From assembly GCA_013002885.1 (NCBI GenBank), contig JABDLS010000058.1, positions 83,912-147,911 on the forward strand: a DNA stretch of 64,000 nt. The letters are read 5' to 3'. Both the position numbers and the translations under genes were made by a program. This DNA comes from Gemmatimonadota bacterium. GTDB lineage: Bacteria > Gemmatimonadota > Gemmatimonadetes > Longimicrobiales > Gaopeijiaceae. Of the stretch, positions 19,549 through 28,578 are shown piece after piece. The notes beneath the pieces were generated by a model, which saw only the letters and a program-made list of their open reading frames with translations, was not told the origin of the DNA and did not search any database. Positions within the stretch are counted from its first letter, which is position 1, and each line of letters starts with the position of its first letter.

Positions 19549-21351
19549 TCAGTAGTCGACGGGCCTGAGGTAGAACTCGCCAATGGCGGTGGAGGAGAGG
19601 ACCGCCACCGTCGGCAGCTCCCGCTTCCAGTGGGTGGAGTCCAGACGCCTCTGAACGACGGCAACGGCGTCCGCGTCGAAGCCCATCTGCACCACGGCGT
19701 CGGCCGCGTATCCTCGGACCATCCAGTGGAGGATCGGATCGGCGCGGTGGTACGAAATGCCGAGCTCGTCCTCGTCGTTGACGCCCTTCACCAGGTCCGC
19801 GGTGGCGGGCTTGTCGATGATGACGTCTGGCACACCCAGATGGCGCGCCAGCTTCCAAACCTGTGTCTTGAACAGGTCTCCGATGGGATTGATGGGCGGC
19901 GAGTCGTCGGCATGCCAGGTGAAGTACCCGAGGAGTCGCTCGCTCTTGTTTCCCGTCCCCAGAGGCAGCGCGTGAAGCTTGGCCGACTGATCGAAGAGGA
20001 TCACCGCCCGGAGTCGGGCCATGAGGTTGCCCTTCCGTAGAGAAGAGATGTCGGGCTCGTAGCTCTCCACGTACCGGTCGATAGGCTCGGAGATCTCGAT
20101 GGTGCGGGCGTGGGCTCCGGTGTCCTCGAGGGCGAGCGTCGCGTGCTCCACGCTTTCCGAGCTGGACGTGCGGTAGGGCAGTCGGAAGCCGTATACGTTC
20201 TCCGGACCCAAGGCGCGGCAGGCCAGGTAGAGAGAGACCGCCGAGTCGACACCCCCGGACACGCCGACCACCACGCGTTCGAAACCACGGCGACGGCGTA
20301 CCTCGTCGCGAATGAACTCGACGAGCGTCCGCTCGACGAGCTCGGTGTCGATGTCGAGCAGAGCCGGGTCGTCGGGGGCACCTCCTCCGTCGACGGCAGA
20401 GCCCCTCCCGGTGAGGCCCAAGGCGCCCGTCGAGGCCTCCGTATCGGACGCCGAGTCGTCTTCGCCGTTGCCGTCACCCACGGCGCGTCCCAGGGAGCGG
20501 CGCAGGTGAGGTAGCATCTGCTCCAGATCGGAAAGGAGCGGCGTAGCGTCACGCGCCCGATCGATGGCCGTGGGCTGCAGCGCCGCACGGGTCACCGTTT
20601 CGTCGAAGAGAGGGCCGCGGGCGATGATGCCGCCATCGGGTGCCACGGCCACGGAGCCACCGGGGAAGAGCTTGCCTCCCTCCGAGCCGACGAGCTGCGA
20701 AACGGCTACGAACACACCGTGCTCTTCGGCCATCGCGGGTGCCAGGCGGTCCCATCGAGCGAGGTTCTCCGGACGCCCTTCCCCCTTCGGTCCGAAGTCT
20801 CGGGCAGGAGAGGCGCTCACCACCAGCATGAGCTCAGCGCCGCCCAGAGCGAGAATCGTCGCAGGCAACGAGTGCCACGCTTCCTCGCAAACGAGGATCC
20901 CCATCCGCCCGAAGCGCGTGTCGAACGCTCGCAGGTCCGTCCCCGGCTCCACGAAGCGCGCTTCGTCGAAGACCCCATAGGTGGGCAGGAACATCTTCCG
21001 ATGGACGTGCCGAACGACGTAGCCCTCCAGCGTCGCCTCGAAGTAGGCGGCGCTGTTGTAGAGACGGCGGCGCCACCGCTCGTAGAAGCCCAGCACCACG
21101 TCCGGGGCGTCTGAGGTCGTCTCCCCCAAGGCCTTGGCCACGTCCTCAGCCGTCCGCGAGGCCTCCGACACGCCACCCTCCAGGAAGTAGCCGGAGAGGC
21201 TCGTCTCCGGAAAGACCACCAGATCGGTCTCACCGGCTTGACCGTCCACTATTTCGGCCACCCGCCGGAGATTGCCAGCAACGTCGCCCTTGGTGGGCTT
21301 GAATTGGGCCAGGGCCAGCCGAAGGGGTACGTCAGCGTGATCTTGTCTCAT
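19549..21351 (-). CDS. nadE: Glutamine-dependent NAD+ synthetase
   Basis: 600 residues, two domains. The nitrilase-type glutaminase (1-270) has Glu49 (FPETSLSGY), Lys119 (HRKMFLP) and Cys155 (ILVCEEAWH). The synthetase domain (about 330-600) has the PP-loop GVSGGVDSAVSLYLA, LGTGNKSERLLGYFTWHADD and the DELGISYHRADPIL tail. It amidates nicotinate adenine dinucleotide to NAD+ using glutamine. An acidic low-complexity linker (about 290-320) joins the domains. Its stop nearly abuts that of the convergent zinc-ribbon gene. Confidence 0.96.
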   Translation of the reverse strand: MRQDHADVPLRLALAQFKPTKGDVAGNLRRVAEIVDGQAGETDLVVFPETSLSGYFLEGGVSEASRTAEDVAKALGETTSDAPDVVLGFYERWRRRLYNSAAYFEATLEGYVVRHVHRKMFLPTYGVFDEARFVEPGTDLRAFDTRFGRMGILVCEEAWHSLPATILALGGAELMLVVSASPARDFGPKGEGRPENLARWDRLAPAMAEEHGVFVAVSQLVGSEGGKLFPGGSVAVAPDGGIIARGPLFDETVTRAALQPTAIDRARDATPLLSDLEQMLPHLRRSLGRAVGDGNGEDDSASDTEASTGALGLTGRGSAVDGGGAPDDPALLDIDTELVERTLVEFIRDEVRRRRGFERVVVGVSGGVDSAVSLYLACRALGPENVYGFRLPYRTSSSESVEHATLALEDTGAHARTIEISEPIDRYVESYEPDISSLRKGNLMARLRAVILFDQSAKLHALPLGTGNKSERLLGYFTWHADDSPPINPIGDLFKTQVWKLARHLGVPDVIIDKPATADLVKGVNDEDELGISYHRADPILHWMVRGYAADAVVQMGFDADAVAVVQRRLDSTHWKRELPTVAVLSSTAIGEFYLRPVDY

Positions 21352-21562
21352 CGAAGTGAGCGCGGTACAGGTGACGGGGTCGGCTCGTGCGTCGACACCA
21401 AGATACCCGATCTCTTCGCGGTCGTGGCAGCCCGGGTTTCCGCCCCGGGATCCCGCATGGCGAGCCGACCTCCGCGGCGACGCAAGGAACGACGTGACGA
21501 CAGGCGGTGTTAGAAGGCTTCTGAAGGCTGACCCACCAACGTTCGACCCTCAAGGGCTCTGC
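21352..21562. other. Divergent intergenic region between nadE and ctp
   Basis: About 210 bases, the longest gap in the window. It must carry promoters for both genes. On the minus strand TATCTT (21405-21400) is a -10 candidate for nadE but lacks a fitting -35. Two CCCGGG copies seven bases apart near 21430-21450 could form a small hairpin without a U-tract. No tRNA, small ORF or repeat was seen. Confidence 0.5.
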
Positions 21563-23158
21563 ATGATCACGAGATTCGTCGCCCCCGCGGCCATCGCCCT
21601 GGCACTGCTTCCGACTGGCGTTCAGGCGCAATCTTCCAACGGTTCTGACGGACAGCCTCCCCAGGTGGACGTTCTGGCCAGCGCCGTGAATGCGATCTCA
21701 CGCATGCACATGGATGCGTTCGCCGACTCGGTCCTATGGGAAGCGGCCATCGACGGTCTCATCAAGGCCCTCGATGATCCGTACGCGGAGCTCTTCACCC
21801 CAGCCGAGGCCCAAGCCTGGGAGGAGGACACGACCGGCAACTACTCGGGGGTCGGGCTACAGATCACCCAGCTCAACGACGAAATCACCGTGACGGCCGT
21901 CTTTCGGGGTTTCCCCGCCGACGAGCATGGCTTGATGGTGGGGGACGTCATCGTAGGCGTGAACACGCACGACGCCTCGGATTGGGGCACGGATATGGCG
22001 GCAGACTCCATCCGGGGCCCGGTGGGGACCGACGTCGAGGTGCACATCAAGCGTAGCGGGTACGAGCAACCCCTTTCGTTCGACATCACCCGCGCCGAAG
22101 TCCACGTCCCGGCCGTCTACAAGGGCGTGCTCGACGGTGATATCGGTTACGTGATCATGGACCGGGTGGCTCGCAACGCCGCGCGGGAGATGAACGAGGC
22201 CCTGGCCGAGATGGCGGACAAGAACGGCCTCATCATCGACCTTCGCCGCAACCCCGGCGGATTCCTCGACGAGTCCCTCATGCTCGCGGATCTCTTCCTT
22301 ACGCCCGGATCCACGCTGGCCAGCACGGTACAGCGCGTACCTGGCGGCGAGGCCTCCGAGCCCGAGTCGGACTCGTACAACGATCGCTGGCCCCAGCTCG
22401 TGCCCGACCTACCGGTGGTCATCCTCGTCGATGAATTCACCGCCTCCGGGGCCGAGATCCTGGCCGGCGCCTTGCAGGATTACGACCGGGCGGTGGTCCT
22501 CGGGCAACGCACCTTCGGCAAAGGCGTCGTCCAGACGGTCATGAATCTGCCCTACGGTCGGCGCCTTCGCTTCACGACGGGATCGTGGCTCACGCCCCTA
22601 GGCCGCTCACTGCAGCGGGATCGAGACGCTCAGGGTCGCCCGATCACGGAGAACATCGACAGCCTGCCGCGAGTGGAGACGACAGCTGGCCGCTCGCTTA
22701 TCGATGGCGGTGGGGTATTCCCCGACCTGGTGATCCGCGACGACACGCTCACCACCGCCGAGCAGAACTTCATCCGGAAGAGCAACGAGGCTCAGTTCCC
22801 TCTCGGGCTGAGGCTCACCGAGTACGGCTTCTCAGTGGCCGCGGACCGTCGCTCGTCCGGCGCCGAGCCAAGTCTTTCCGAGGCCGAGTTCGATCGATTC
22901 GTCAGCTCTCTCGTTGACGAGGGCATGGACGCGGCGCTCCTGGAGGACGAGCAGGTCCGGGGCTATCTGCGCTGGCGTCTCGAGATGGCGGTCGCGCAGC
23001 GAATGGACGATATCGCTGCCGAGGCGGAGTTCCGCATGAAACGCGATCCGGTCCTCACCGAAGCGGTCCGGCTGCTGCGTCAGGGTCCATCCCAGCTGGA
23101 GCTCTTCCAGATGGTCGATGCCATGCCTGACGCACCCCAGGGTCCGGCGAGACGCTAG
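21563..23158 (+). CDS. S41-family C-terminal processing protease (CtpA-like)
   Basis: 531 residues from the ATG at 21563, preceded by AAGGG about seven bases away. An N-terminal signal peptide ends near QAQS, so it acts in the periplasm. A PDZ domain lies at about 95-175 (YSGVGLQI, FRGFPADEHGLMVGDVIVGVN). The S41 domain follows with IIDLRRNPGGFLDES, nucleophile Ser295 in FTASGAEILAG and general base Lys320 in RTFGKGVVQTV. A helical C-terminal extension of about 130 residues is more than many CtpA enzymes have. It cleaves C-terminal regions of envelope proteins; its substrate is not visible here. It stands alone on the plus strand. Confidence 0.92.
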   Translation: MITRFVAPAAIALALLPTGVQAQSSNGSDGQPPQVDVLASAVNAISRMHMDAFADSVLWEAAIDGLIKALDDPYAELFTPAEAQAWEEDTTGNYSGVGLQITQLNDEITVTAVFRGFPADEHGLMVGDVIVGVNTHDASDWGTDMAADSIRGPVGTDVEVHIKRSGYEQPLSFDITRAEVHVPAVYKGVLDGDIGYVIMDRVARNAAREMNEALAEMADKNGLIIDLRRNPGGFLDESLMLADLFLTPGSTLASTVQRVPGGEASEPESDSYNDRWPQLVPDLPVVILVDEFTASGAEILAGALQDYDRAVVLGQRTFGKGVVQTVMNLPYGRRLRFTTGSWLTPLGRSLQRDRDAQGRPITENIDSLPRVETTAGRSLIDGGGVFPDLVIRDDTLTTAEQNFIRKSNEAQFPLGLRLTEYGFSVAADRRSSGAEPSLSEAEFDRFVSSLVDEGMDAALLEDEQVRGYLRWRLEMAVAQRMDDIAAEAEFRMKRDPVLTEAVRLLRQGPSQLELFQMVDAMPDAPQGPARR

Positions 23159-23181
23159 CGAGCGCTACCGCAGCTTCGCCC

Positions 23182-24096
23182 TCAACTACGGGGGTGGTAC
23201 CGGGCGTGAAGCTTCCTGAGGTGTGCCCGGTCCAAATGGGTGTAGATCTGAGTGGTGGAGATGTCGGCGTGCCCAAGCAGTTCCTGAACGGCTGCCAGGT
23301 CGGCGCCTCCCTCCACCAGATGTGTGGCGAAGGTGTGGCGCAGGGTGTGGGGCGAGACCTTCCGGCCGAGGCCTGCCCGGTCGCCGGCTTTCTTGACGAT
23401 GGCCCACACCGACTCCCGTCGGATGGGGCGCCCGTGCGTGTTCAGGAAGACCCGGCCGTCGCCTCCCCCGGTATCCAGCACCGGCCGGATGTCTCTCAGA
23501 TAGCGGCCGAGTGCACGACGGGCTGGCTCACCGACAGGAACGAGGCGCTCCTTCGACCCCTTCCCGAAGACCGTGGCGAAGCCCTCTTCGAGTTCGAGTG
23601 CAGAGAGACGTAGGTCGACCAACTCCGACACACGCACGCCGGTCGCGTAGAGAAACTCCAACATGGCCAGGTCCCGCCAGTACGTCGGGTGGTCCGGGTC
23701 CGGCGCGTCGAGGAGGCGCTCCGTCTCTTCTCGAGTGAGGAAGTCTGGCAGCTTTCGTTGAACGTTCGGGGAATCCAGTCGATCGGTGGGATCCGTCTCG
23801 ATGACGCCTTCGGCCAGGAGGAAGCCGTGGTAGGTGCGTAGCGCGGATTGCGCTCGCCGAATGGACGTGGGTGCCAACCCCGCGTTCTTGAGCTCGAACA
23901 TCCAGCCGCGCAGGAGGGCCACGGACACGTCCTGGGGCGCCCTGATGCCCGCGTCGGTAACGAAGTGGAGCCACCGGCGGAGGTCTCGTTCATACGCCTG
24001 TACGGTCCGCGCTGCGAGACCTCGCTCGAAGGTCAGGTAGTCGTGGAACTGCTCCATGTGGAAGGCCCGCTCATCGTGGCTGGATGCCTCACTCAT
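23182..24096 (-). CDS. xerD: Tyrosine recombinase XerD/XerC
   Basis: 304 residues, the size of chromosomal Xer recombinases. N-terminal SAM-like core-binding domain (about 10-100), then the catalytic domain with Arg155 (GVRVSELVDL), Lys182, His250 and Arg253 (HTLRHTFATH), His276 (LGHADISTTQIYTH) and nucleophile Tyr285. It resolves chromosome dimers at dif with a partner Xer. No dif-like site, attachment site or mobile-element gene is nearby. ATG at 24096 overlaps the dedA end by eight bases. Confidence 0.92.
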   Translation of the reverse strand: MSEASSHDERAFHMEQFHDYLTFERGLAARTVQAYERDLRRWLHFVTDAGIRAPQDVSVALLRGWMFELKNAGLAPTSIRRAQSALRTYHGFLLAEGVIETDPTDRLDSPNVQRKLPDFLTREETERLLDAPDPDHPTYWRDLAMLEFLYATGVRVSELVDLRLSALELEEGFATVFGKGSKERLVPVGEPARRALGRYLRDIRPVLDTGGGDGRVFLNTHGRPIRRESVWAIVKKAGDRAGLGRKVSPHTLRHTFATHLVEGGADLAAVQELLGHADISTTQIYTHLDRAHLRKLHARYHPRS

Positions 24097-24706
24097 CGGG
24101 CGGCCTACGGGTACGGAGCCACCAGAGAAAGGCCGCCGCCCCGGCCACGAGGGCTGCCGCGGCGAGCCACCGGTTGATGCTACCCAACACTCGTTCCAGG
24201 AAACCGAGATTCCGCCCGGCAAGCAACCCGAGTTGGACGAGGCCTCCGTACCACAGTGCCGATGCCACCACGATGGGAGGGACGACTCGGCTCCACGGTT
24301 GATGAGTGGTGCCTGCGAAGATGGGCACGACGGCCCGGATTCCCGGAAGGAAACGTGAGAAGAAGATCGCCGGAGTCCCCCAGCGTTCATAAAAGGCGGC
24401 TACACGATCCATCTGGTGGGGACGCAGCAGATGTCGACCGAGGCCTCCCTCGAAGAACGGCTTTCCGTAGCGACCGCTCAGACCGTAGATGAGGAGCGCT
24501 CCGCCGGCGTTGAAGATCCAGGTGCCAAGGAAGACCCAGACCGCATCGAGGCCACCGATCTCCGCCCCGACGAGGAAGCCACCGAGGGCTACGAAGGTGT
24601 CGGCGGGGACGGCGGGCACGAAGTTCTCGAGAGCGGCCCCCACCCAGAGGATGGCGTACAGCCCGGACTCGGAGACGCCGTTCATCCAGGCGAGGAAGTC
24701 CCTCAT
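24089..24706 (-). CDS. DedA-family membrane protein (SNARE-associated/VTT fold)
   Basis: 205 residues with four or five hydrophobic segments including two re-entrant-like stretches. Family marks are ENFVPAVPADTFVALGGFL and FFSRFLPGIRAVVPIFAGTT. DedA proteins are linked to membrane lipid scrambling, including undecaprenyl phosphate recycling; the cargo of this one is unknown. It follows ispF by 21 bases and is coupled to xerD. IspF makes isoprenoid precursor, so a link to polyprenyl carrier supply is attractive but unproven. Confidence 0.9.
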   Translation of the reverse strand: MRDFLAWMNGVSESGLYAILWVGAALENFVPAVPADTFVALGGFLVGAEIGGLDAVWVFLGTWIFNAGGALLIYGLSGRYGKPFFEGGLGRHLLRPHQMDRVAAFYERWGTPAIFFSRFLPGIRAVVPIFAGTTHQPWSRVVPPIVVASALWYGGLVQLGLLAGRNLGFLERVLGSINRWLAAAALVAGAAAFLWWLRTRRPPDE

Positions 24707-24727
24707 TGTGTCCTCCTCGTCATGGGA

Positions 24728-25234
24728 TCAGTCCTCGGCCGACTCCGGCGTCGAGATGCGGGCCACAATCGCGACGGCGTGCACGGCGATCCCCTCCCCC
24801 CTCCCGATCCAGCCCAGCCCTTCATTCGACTTCCCCTTCACCGAGACGCTTCCCGGCGGCACGCCAATCGCGTCTCCCAAACGGCGGGCCATGGCGCTGG
24901 CCCGGGGCCCGATCTTCGGGCTCTCGCAAACCACGGTCACGTCGACGTTCCCCACGCGATAGCCCCGCTCCTTCACGATCTCCGCCGCACGGCGGAGAAG
25001 GCCTATGGAGTCTGCGCCCTTCCACCGGTCGTCCGTCGGAGGGAAGTGAGTGCCGATGTCACCGGCCGCGACCGCACCCAGGATCGCGTCCGTGACGGCG
25101 TGTGCCACGGCGTCGGCGTCAGAGTGGCCCGAAAGGCCCGGGTGGTCGGGAATCGCCACACCGCCCAGGACCAGCGGACGCTCGGCATCGAAGCGGTGGG
25201 AGTCGTATCCGGTGCCGACCCGGAATCCGGGCAA
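24728..25234 (-). CDS. ispF: 2-C-methyl-D-erythritol 2,4-cyclodiphosphate synthase
   Basis: About 168 residues from the TTG at 25234. It forms the cyclic diphosphate of the MEP isoprenoid pathway, so this lineage uses MEP rather than mevalonate. Zn and substrate residues are in VGTGYDSHRF, LSGHSDADAVAHAVTDA, GDIGTHFPPTD and VKGKSNEGLGWIGRGEG. A CTG at 25255 that overlaps the fabF stop as CTGA is the alternative start, giving seven more residues. It follows fabF. Confidence 0.94.
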   Translation of the reverse strand: MPGFRVGTGYDSHRFDAERPLVLGGVAIPDHPGLSGHSDADAVAHAVTDAILGAVAAGDIGTHFPPTDDRWKGADSIGLLRRAAEIVKERGYRVGNVDVTVVCESPKIGPRASAMARRLGDAIGVPPGSVSVKGKSNEGLGWIGRGEGIAVHAVAIVARISTPESAED

Positions 25235-25251
25235 GGCGTTGGAAGGGGTGC

Positions 25252-26514
25252 TCAGTCCCAACCCCGAATGGCCAGGCAGACGTTGTGCCCGCCAAAGCCG
25301 AAGGAATTGGTGAGTGCAAGCCCCACGGGACGCTCGATGACGCCATGGTGGGCGTACTCGAGGTCGCACTCCGGATCGGCCTCCGAGAAGTTGATGGTGG
25401 GAGGGATCTTGCCCGTACGGCAGACCATGAGGGAGGCGATGGCCTCCAGGGCCCCTGCAGCACCCAGGAGGTGACCGGTCATGGATTTGGTCGATCCTAC
25501 CACGATCTCGTACGCACGGTCGCCGAGGACCTGCTTGATGGCCTCGGTCTCGATGGCGTCGGCCATGGTGGACGTACCGTGGGCGTTGACGTAGTCCACG
25601 TCACCGGGTCCCACCTTGGCGTACTTCATGGCCATCCGCATGGCCGACTGGGCACCGTAGCCACCCGGCGGTGGTGCGGTGATATGGTGTGCATCGGCGC
25701 TGAGGCCGTAGCCGACGATCTCACCCAGGATCTCCGCCCCGCGTGCCTCAGCGTGCTCCAATGACTCGAGGATCAGCGCTCCCCCGCCCTCACCCATCAC
25801 GAAGCCGTCCCGATCGATGGAGAACGGACGGCTCGCGCCTGCCGGGTCGTCGTTGCGGGTGGACATGGCCTTCATCGATGAGAAGCCGGCGAAGGTCATG
25901 GGCGTGACGGTCGCCTCGGCACCCCCAGCGATCATGATGTCGGCGTCACCATGACGGATGTGGCGCATGGCGTCGCCGATGGCGTGAGCCGAGGAGGCGC
26001 AGGCAGACACCGTGGCGTAGTTGGGGCCCTGGAGATTCCAGCGAATGGAGATGAGCCCAGCCGAGATGTCCGGGATGAACATGGGAATGAAGAACGGGCT
26101 CACCCGGTTCGGCCCCTGCTCGATGAGTTTTCTGTGCTGCTCTTCGAAGGTGGAGATCCCTCCGATGCCGCTCCCGAAGATGACACCGAAGCGTTCGGGA
26201 TTCGTGCCTTCCGGCACGCCCTCCAGCCCCGCGGATTTCAGCGCCTGCGCCGAAGCGGCCACCGCGAACTGCGACACTCTGTCGTGGCGACGTACCTCCC
26301 GCTTGTCCATGTAGTCGAGCGGGTCGAAGCCCTTGACCTCGCAGGCGATCCGACACGCGAAGTCGTCGGTGGCCTCGAATGCGGAAACGGTGGCACCTCC
26401 ACTCTTCCCCTCGAGCATGCCCGACCACGTGGACTCCACGTCGTTTCCGAGGGGGCTGACAACCCCCGTTCCCGTGACCACGACCCTCTTGGGGCCCTGC
26501 GTCCCGTTACCCAT
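25252..26514 (-). CDS. fabF: 3-oxoacyl-[ACP] synthase II
   Basis: 420 residues. Condensing enzyme of fatty-acid elongation. Catalytic Cys in VSACASSAHAIGDA, His in NAHGTSTMADA and His in GHLLGAAGALEA, with the FGFGGHN ending. It extends acyl-ACP by malonyl-ACP in the cytosol. 44 bases after acpP. Confidence 0.97.
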   Translation of the reverse strand: MGNGTQGPKRVVVTGTGVVSPLGNDVESTWSGMLEGKSGGATVSAFEATDDFACRIACEVKGFDPLDYMDKREVRRHDRVSQFAVAASAQALKSAGLEGVPEGTNPERFGVIFGSGIGGISTFEEQHRKLIEQGPNRVSPFFIPMFIPDISAGLISIRWNLQGPNYATVSACASSAHAIGDAMRHIRHGDADIMIAGGAEATVTPMTFAGFSSMKAMSTRNDDPAGASRPFSIDRDGFVMGEGGGALILESLEHAEARGAEILGEIVGYGLSADAHHITAPPPGGYGAQSAMRMAMKYAKVGPGDVDYVNAHGTSTMADAIETEAIKQVLGDRAYEIVVGSTKSMTGHLLGAAGALEAIASLMVCRTGKIPPTINFSEADPECDLEYAHHGVIERPVGLALTNSFGFGGHNVCLAIRGWD

Positions 26515-26558
26515 CTCGCCCTGGCCCTTCCTTGTTCATCGAGCCGAACGGCCCGCCG

Positions 26559-26801
26559 TCAGTCTGCAGCGTTCTCGTTGAGGTACTTGATGGCGTCCCC
26601 GACGGTCCGCATCTGCTCGGCGGCCTCATCCGGGATGTCGATCCCGAACTCCTCTTCGAACGCCATGACGAGCTCGACGGTGTCGAGAGAATCCGCACCG
26701 AGATCCTCCACGAACGAGGCTTCGTCGGTGACCTTGTCAGGCTCGACCCCCAGTTCGTTGATGATGATCTCACGGACTCTGGCCGCGGTAGGCTCACTCA
26801 T
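26559..26801 (-). CDS. acpP: Acyl carrier protein
   Basis: 80 residues, acidic. Ser38 in [12 protein letters not shown] is the 4'-phosphopantetheine attachment site. The frame is open further upstream, but the ATG at 26801 after a GGGGGGAAG ribosome site is the family start. It lies between fabG and fabF as usual. The 79-base gap upstream allows an extra promoter, though none is convincing. Confidence 0.97.
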   Translation of the reverse strand: MSEPTAARVREIIINELGVEPDKVTDEASFVEDLGADSLDTVELVMAFEEEFGIDIPDEAAEQMRTVGDAIKYLNENAAD

Positions 26802-26880
26802 CTGTGCTTCCCCCCTTTTGTGCCTTTGAAAAGCTTCGACTGATGGATCGTTCCAACGAAAACGGCGGTGGCCGCGAGAC

Positions 26881-27624
26881 CTACATGACCATCCCGCCGT
26901 CGACCGCCAGAACCTGGCCGGTAATGTAGCGCGCACCGGGCCCTACGAGAAACCGCACGACCTCGGCGATGTCCTCGGGTTCACCCAGCGATCCCAGAGG
27001 AATCTGCCCCTTCAGGGCCTCCACCTGGTCCTCGCTGAGCGCGTCGGTCATATCGGTGCGGATGAAGCCCGGCGCGACGGCGTTACATCGGACACCACGC
27101 GAAGCCAACTCCTTTGCGACCGATTTCGTGAGGCCAACCAGGCCGGCTTTGGAGGCCGCGTAGTTGGCCTGCCCGGCGTTCCCCGTCAGGCCGACGACGG
27201 ACGTGATGTTGAGAATAACACCCTCTCGGCGCTTCATCATGCCGCGCGTCACTGAGCGCGTGAAATTGAAGGCACCCTTGAGGTTGGCTGCGATCACTTC
27301 ATCGAATTCTTCATCCTTCATTCGAATAAGGATGTTGTCCCGGGTGATCCCGGCATTGTTCACGAGGACGCCAACGGGTCCGAGGGCGTCCTCGACCGAC
27401 TTCACCGTTTCGGATACCTGAGCGGGGTCCGCCACGTCGCAGGAGTAGCTCTGGTGACCCCGCCCAGGCAGGTCTGCAGCCGCGGCTGAGGCCCGTTCGG
27501 CGTTGCGGGCCACCAGCGCGACCTTCGCGCCAGCCTCCGCCAGGGCCGTGGAAATCGCAAGCCCAATGCCTCGTGACCCACCCGTGACGATGGCAACGAC
27601 GCCGTCCAGTTCCTTACCACTCAT
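26881..27624 (-). CDS. fabG: 3-oxoacyl-[ACP] reductase
   Basis: 247 residues, short-chain dehydrogenase. NADPH motif TGGSRGIG at 14-21, NNAGI at 89-93, catalytic Ser142, Tyr155 and Lys159 (YAASK). It reduces 3-ketoacyl-ACP. Coupled to fabD by an ATGA overlap. Confidence 0.96.
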   Translation of the reverse strand: MSGKELDGVVAIVTGGSRGIGLAISTALAEAGAKVALVARNAERASAAAADLPGRGHQSYSCDVADPAQVSETVKSVEDALGPVGVLVNNAGITRDNILIRMKDEEFDEVIAANLKGAFNFTRSVTRGMMKRREGVILNITSVVGLTGNAGQANYAASKAGLVGLTKSVAKELASRGVRCNAVAPGFIRTDMTDALSEDQVEALKGQIPLGSLGEPEDIAEVVRFLVGPGARYITGQVLAVDGGMVM

Positions 27625-28544
27625 TCGGATGACTCCCAGGAGGTGATGTCTGCCGGCTCCCCGACCGACCTGCTCGAGAGGCCCTTGGCGTTCCGCCGAT
27701 TGAGGGTCGAGAGGACCTTCCCCGGTCCGAGCTCCATGAAGCGGTCGGCACCGTGGGTGACCATGCGCTGAACCGAGGCGGCCCAGCGCACCGGAGAGGT
27801 GAGCTGCTTGACCAGGAGCTGACGCGCCAACTCTCCGGACCGCACAGGCTCAGCGGTGGCGTTCGAATAGACGGGGTAGCTCGGATCCCGGAAGGTCAGC
27901 TTCTCGAGATGGTCCCGCAGTCCATCGGCGGCTGGCTCCATGAGAGGCGAATGGAACGCTCCGGAAACGTTCAGCTCGACGACCTTCTTCGCTCCCGCCT
28001 CCGTGGCCAAGGCCATGGCCTCACGTACACCGGCCAGATCGCCGCTGATGACGACCTGCCCCCTGGAGTTGAAATTCGCCGGCACGCACACGCCGGCTTC
28101 CACGCGAGTGCACACGTCCTCGACGGTGTGATCGTCGAGGCCGAGGACGGCCGCCATTGCTCCCGGCCGGGTCACTCCGGTCTCGTGCATGAGCTCCCCT
28201 CGCAGGCGCACCGCGGCCAGAGCATCCTCGAAATCGAGAGTGCCTGCGGCCACGTACGCACTGAACTCGCCGAGGGAGTGGCCCGCGGCCATCTCCACCG
28301 GGGGAAGCCGGTCCTGCACGACGCGGAGAACGGCTACAGAGTGGGTGAGGAGGGCGGGCTGAGCGTTCTTCGTCGCGGTAAGCTCGTCCTCGGGTCCGTC
28401 TGCCATGAGGCCGGACAGCGAGAAGCCCAGGACGTCGTCCGCCGTCGACAGGATGTCGGCCGCGGCGGGATGCGCTTCGGCCAATTCGCGGGCCATGCCC
28501 ACGTGCTGGGAGCCCTGCCCGGGAAAGATCAGTGCGAGTGCCAT
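27621..28544 (-). CDS. fabD: Malonyl-CoA:ACP transacylase
   Basis: 307 residues. FPGQGSQ at the start, nucleophile Ser90 in GHSLGE, and the His of GAFHSPLM. It moves malonyl from CoA to ACP. 34 bases after fabH, coupled to fabG. Confidence 0.96.
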   Translation of the reverse strand: MALALIFPGQGSQHVGMARELAEAHPAAADILSTADDVLGFSLSGLMADGPEDELTATKNAQPALLTHSVAVLRVVQDRLPPVEMAAGHSLGEFSAYVAAGTLDFEDALAAVRLRGELMHETGVTRPGAMAAVLGLDDHTVEDVCTRVEAGVCVPANFNSRGQVVISGDLAGVREAMALATEAGAKKVVELNVSGAFHSPLMEPAADGLRDHLEKLTFRDPSYPVYSNATAEPVRSGELARQLLVKQLTSPVRWAASVQRMVTHGADRFMELGPGKVLSTLNRRNAKGLSSRSVGEPADITSWESSE

Positions 28545-28578
28545 GATTGGATGTGGCTGCGAGACGTGTGTCGAGCGG

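Noticed and set aside
23182..24096. Tyrosine recombinase as a sign of an integrated element.
   Set aside because: Size and motifs fit chromosomal XerD. It is coupled to dedA, with no phage genes, tRNA or direct repeats nearby.
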